Shown here in pieces: positions 41,152-43,125 of a stretch of 43,125 bases of DNA; the stretch's first letter is position 1, and the number at the start of each line of letters is the position of its first letter. Position numbers and translations under genes: made by a program. The notes beneath the pieces are model-generated. The model was not told the DNA's origin. It made no database searches and worked only from the letters and a program-made list of their open reading frames with translations. Source of the stretch: a virus; IMG/VR virus record IMGVR_UViG_3300008267_005230, positions 1 to 43,125 of that record; one strand, 5' to 3'.

Positions 41152-42813
41152 TTACTCTTCTAAACCTTCTTGGCCAGGAGGTTGTATTTTAGCAAAAGTA
41201 TCCGTTATTGTACTGTATTTTTTCCAGTAATCTGGCACTGGAATAGCTGCGCCGGCTTCTCTATCGGTGAGTTCTGGTTTAAAGTTCAGCGGATCTAAAT
41301 TCTCATGATGCGGCCACGGTTCATGTGTGGGTATACGCAACATAATGCTTTCTGGTAATGTTCCGTCTGCTTCATCTGGGTTTTCAAAAGTAGACAACGG
41401 CTCAGGTGGCGTTGCAGGTGTTGCGGGTCCTGCATCCTCAGCAATGCCTGAGTTAAAATTAATATTTCCGCCGTCTATAGCTGTATTTGCCGCTTTAATT
41501 GTAAAGTCGCCAGAACTAGATACTACACTTGCTCCGCCTACATTAAGGTTAAGATCTGCGCCTGTTGTTACATTAACAGCACCGCCTGTTGTGACATCCA
41601 AAGTAGCTGCAAACGATTGTGCCACTGCTCCAGTTACAGTTTCGTCTTTTGTTCCATCAACTTGAATTGTAACTTTTCCATTTACAATACAAATTTTATC
41701 TGTACCTACTTCTGTTTGGTGTCGCTCTTTTACTTTTAAATTAAAATTACGACCAACTTCTATGTTAAAATCTCTATCAGCATAAAAGTTAAAATCTTGT
41801 TTAGTATGTACACTTATGCTGTCTTCAGCATAGATATCTATTTTTCCATCACTGCTTAATTCAATCCAACTTGTGCCTCGACTGTTGCTGATGTAGATTA
41901 AATCTTCACTGTTGTGTAACAGAATTTGATGTCCTGTTCTTGTACGAATACGGAATAGTTCATTGTGAGGAGCATCTGGTAAGCCATCTATTTCATCTTG
42001 CTCAACAGCAGCATAATCTGGCGGACCTTCGCTGGCTGTAGTTCGTCTTAAAAATTTGTCGTCGCCGTCGTCCATGACAAAACTAGTTCCGCCTAGTCGA
42101 CTTACAAAAGCCGCAGCAATTTTGTGCTCTGCTTTACCTACTTTGGCTTTTTTGGCGCCGGGGCGTTTATCTACAGGTCCTGGAGTACTGATACCAAACA
42201 CTGAACTAGGAATTTCTCTACGAGCACTACTGGTAGTAATACCTCTAGTGTCATCTTCTAACAATCCCTGAGTGTCTAAAGCTGTCTTCAGTGGAGAAGA
42301 AGGTTTAAGAATGGCTGTAGGATCGGCTGTTGTAGCCTGTGCTATTTTATTATATTCAGCTGCGGGTAAACGTTTTGCATCACCGTGTCTCGAGTTAGTT
42401 TCTTCGTCTAAATTAAACTCAGTGGCAGCATGTCCCGGTACTGCAAAATTCATAGCATTGTCTCGAACACATCCTATCCAGTAACCCTGTTTAGCATCGC
42501 CGTCAACAAATATCACCATTACCAGTGTTCCAACATCTGGAGGAACAAACCAGAATCCATAACTCTTTTGTGTGTTGTCGTAGTCGTCTGGATCTTCACC
42601 CACAAAGTCAACATTAGTTTGTCCAGCAAACGGACTCAGATATTTTACCTGGTGTAATTGGCCTGTTCTAGCTTCGTCATTGCCTACTTCGTGCAATAAC
42701 TGCACTTCTAGAATGCCCATATATGTTGGGTCTAGATGACTGACAATCTTTGCTAGATAAGGACCCGGGCTAGTTTTTTGACCGCCGGGCAGGTCTCTTA
42801 TTTCTTCTGGCAT
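41152..42813 (-). CDS. 5: baseplate hub/tail spike protein gp5-like (OB fold plus beta-helix, no lysozyme domain seen)
   Basis: The protein has 553 residues. An OB-fold-type N-terminus spans about 15 to 125 (GPYLAKIVSHLDPTYMGILEVQLL, KYLSPFAG, SYGFWFVPPDVGTLVMVIFVDGDAKQGYWIGCV). A low-complexity linker follows, then beta-helix sequence from about 325 to 450 (GTSWIELSSDGKIDIYAEDSISVHT, DRDFNIEVGRNFNLKV, TGGAVNVTTGADLNLNVGG) like the T4 gp5 C-terminal needle. The C-terminus ESIMLRIPTHEPWPHHENLDP resembles marine homologs. In T4 a lysozyme domain lies between OB fold and helix; I see no E-D-T lysozyme motif or similar length here. The start overlaps the preceding stop as TAATG. Confidence 0.85.
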   Translation of the reverse strand: MPEEIRDLPGGQKTSPGPYLAKIVSHLDPTYMGILEVQLLHEVGNDEARTGQLHQVKYLSPFAGQTNVDFVGEDPDDYDNTQKSYGFWFVPPDVGTLVMVIFVDGDAKQGYWIGCVRDNAMNFAVPGHAATEFNLDEETNSRHGDAKRLPAAEYNKIAQATTADPTAILKPSSPLKTALDTQGLLEDDTRGITTSSARREIPSSVFGISTPGPVDKRPGAKKAKVGKAEHKIAAAFVSRLGGTSFVMDDGDDKFLRRTTASEGPPDYAAVEQDEIDGLPDAPHNELFRIRTRTGHQILLHNSEDLIYISNSRGTSWIELSSDGKIDIYAEDSISVHTKQDFNFYADRDFNIEVGRNFNLKVKERHQTEVGTDKICIVNGKVTIQVDGTKDETVTGAVAQSFAATLDVTTGGAVNVTTGADLNLNVGGASVVSSSGDFTIKAANTAIDGGNINFNSGIAEDAGPATPATPPEPLSTFENPDEADGTLPESIMLRIPTHEPWPHHENLDPLNFKPELTDREAGAAIPVPDYWKKYSTITDTFAKIQPPGQEGLEE

Positions 42814-43125
42814 TAGATAGTGCCTCCCGGTAATACATCTCTATCTGTTGCCGGTGTTGATGTTCTGCTGCCGTCAGTACCAACTGCCAGTGTTGACCCA
42901 TCATCATATGTTGTTAGAGTTGACCCGTCATCTGATATTACTGTTGGACCTACAAACGGATTTCCAGGAGTAAATGTCAACGATGGTTTTGTTGGTGCTG
43001 GAATTTCTTGCCCCATTAATCTAACCATTTTTAAGCTTTGTGTAAATCTGCCGCGTTGGAAAAAACTTTCTACTCTTAACACTCTATATATTCCACTAAA
43101 TTTTGAAATTGAACTTGTAGTTGCA
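42813..43125 (-). CDS. C-terminal end of a tail/baseplate structural protein (runs off right edge)
   Basis: The frame is open to the right edge (104 residues visible). An internal GTG at 43082 is not the start, because protein-like sequence (TSSISKFSGIYRVLRVESFF) runs through it. 'SGIYRV.RVES.F..GRFTQSLKMVRL' matches the usual ending of phage tail hub or LysM-type tail proteins, in which the mature end is followed by a Gly/Ser/Thr-rich tail (here TYDDGSTLAVGTDGSRTSTP). It directly precedes gp5, so a hub or tail-end component is likely. The specific family cannot be named from this fragment. Confidence 0.65.
   Translation of the reverse strand, partial: ATTSSISKFSGIYRVLRVESFFQRGRFTQSLKMVRLMGQEIPAPTKPSLTFTPGNPFVGPTVISDDGSTLTTYDDGSTLAVGTDGSRTSTPATDRDVLPGGTI

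Noticed and set aside
41149-41156. AGTAAATA as late promoter for gp25
   Set aside because: It is only 8 bases from the ATG, leaving no room for a transcript start and ribosome site, and it has a mismatch.
1-43125. tRNA genes, CRISPR arrays, insertion sequences, attachment sites
   Set aside because: Coding density leaves only gaps under 130 bases; none shows a cloverleaf, direct-repeat array or transposase.

Overview
This window looks like one contiguous piece of a large, AT-rich, T4-like marine myovirus genome. Every supported gene lies on the minus strand, so transcription runs from the right edge to the left edge, and almost no DNA is non-coding. The T4 core baseplate genes gp5, gp25 and gp6 are recognisable. 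They are followed by a giant virion protein and a tail-fibre block of the kind seen in phages of marine cyanobacteria and SAR11 bacteria. The host cannot be settled from this window: no photosynthesis or other host-diagnostic gene is present.

The right part (about 43125 to 13074, read leftward) is the structural module. It holds the C-terminal end of an upstream tail/baseplate protein, a gp5-like hub spike with no visible lysozyme domain, gp25, gp6, and a 4716-residue protein occupying a third of the window. Next come a small 'ADLAEKY' module protein, a conserved small structural protein, three tail-fibre paralogs (897, 1079 and 594 residues) that share an N-terminal domain, and a 300-residue fibre-tip-like protein. 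T4-type late promoters (NATAAATA) sit 19 to 24 bases upstream of the start codon in three of the few real gaps, with weaker or more distant versions in two others.

The left part (13039 to 1) is an accessory block of chemistry genes. In order of transcription it holds a small conserved unknown, two paralogous DxD glycosyltransferases, an unknown 190-residue protein, a third glycosyltransferase, three radical SAM proteins with an N-terminal SPASM-like cysteine domain, and a fourth radical SAM protein of ordinary domain order. Then follow a glycosyltransferase-like protein, an SGNH hydrolase, a UDP-glucose-type dehydrogenase with an internal deletion, a paralogous glycosyltransferase-like protein with an apparent AUU start, and the beginning of a B12-binding radical SAM protein cut by the left edge. 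The block opens with a perfect sigma-70 promoter (TTGACA, 17-base spacer, TATAAT), unlike the late promoters of the structural genes.

The genes are joined by TAATG or ATGA overlaps or gaps of a few bases, so translation is probably coupled. The most interesting hypothesis is that the left block is a phage-encoded modification system that activates sugars, transfers glycans and performs radical chemistry, acting on the neighbouring fibres or on the host surface. That is inference. The gene content, order, promoter and motifs are read directly from the sequence.
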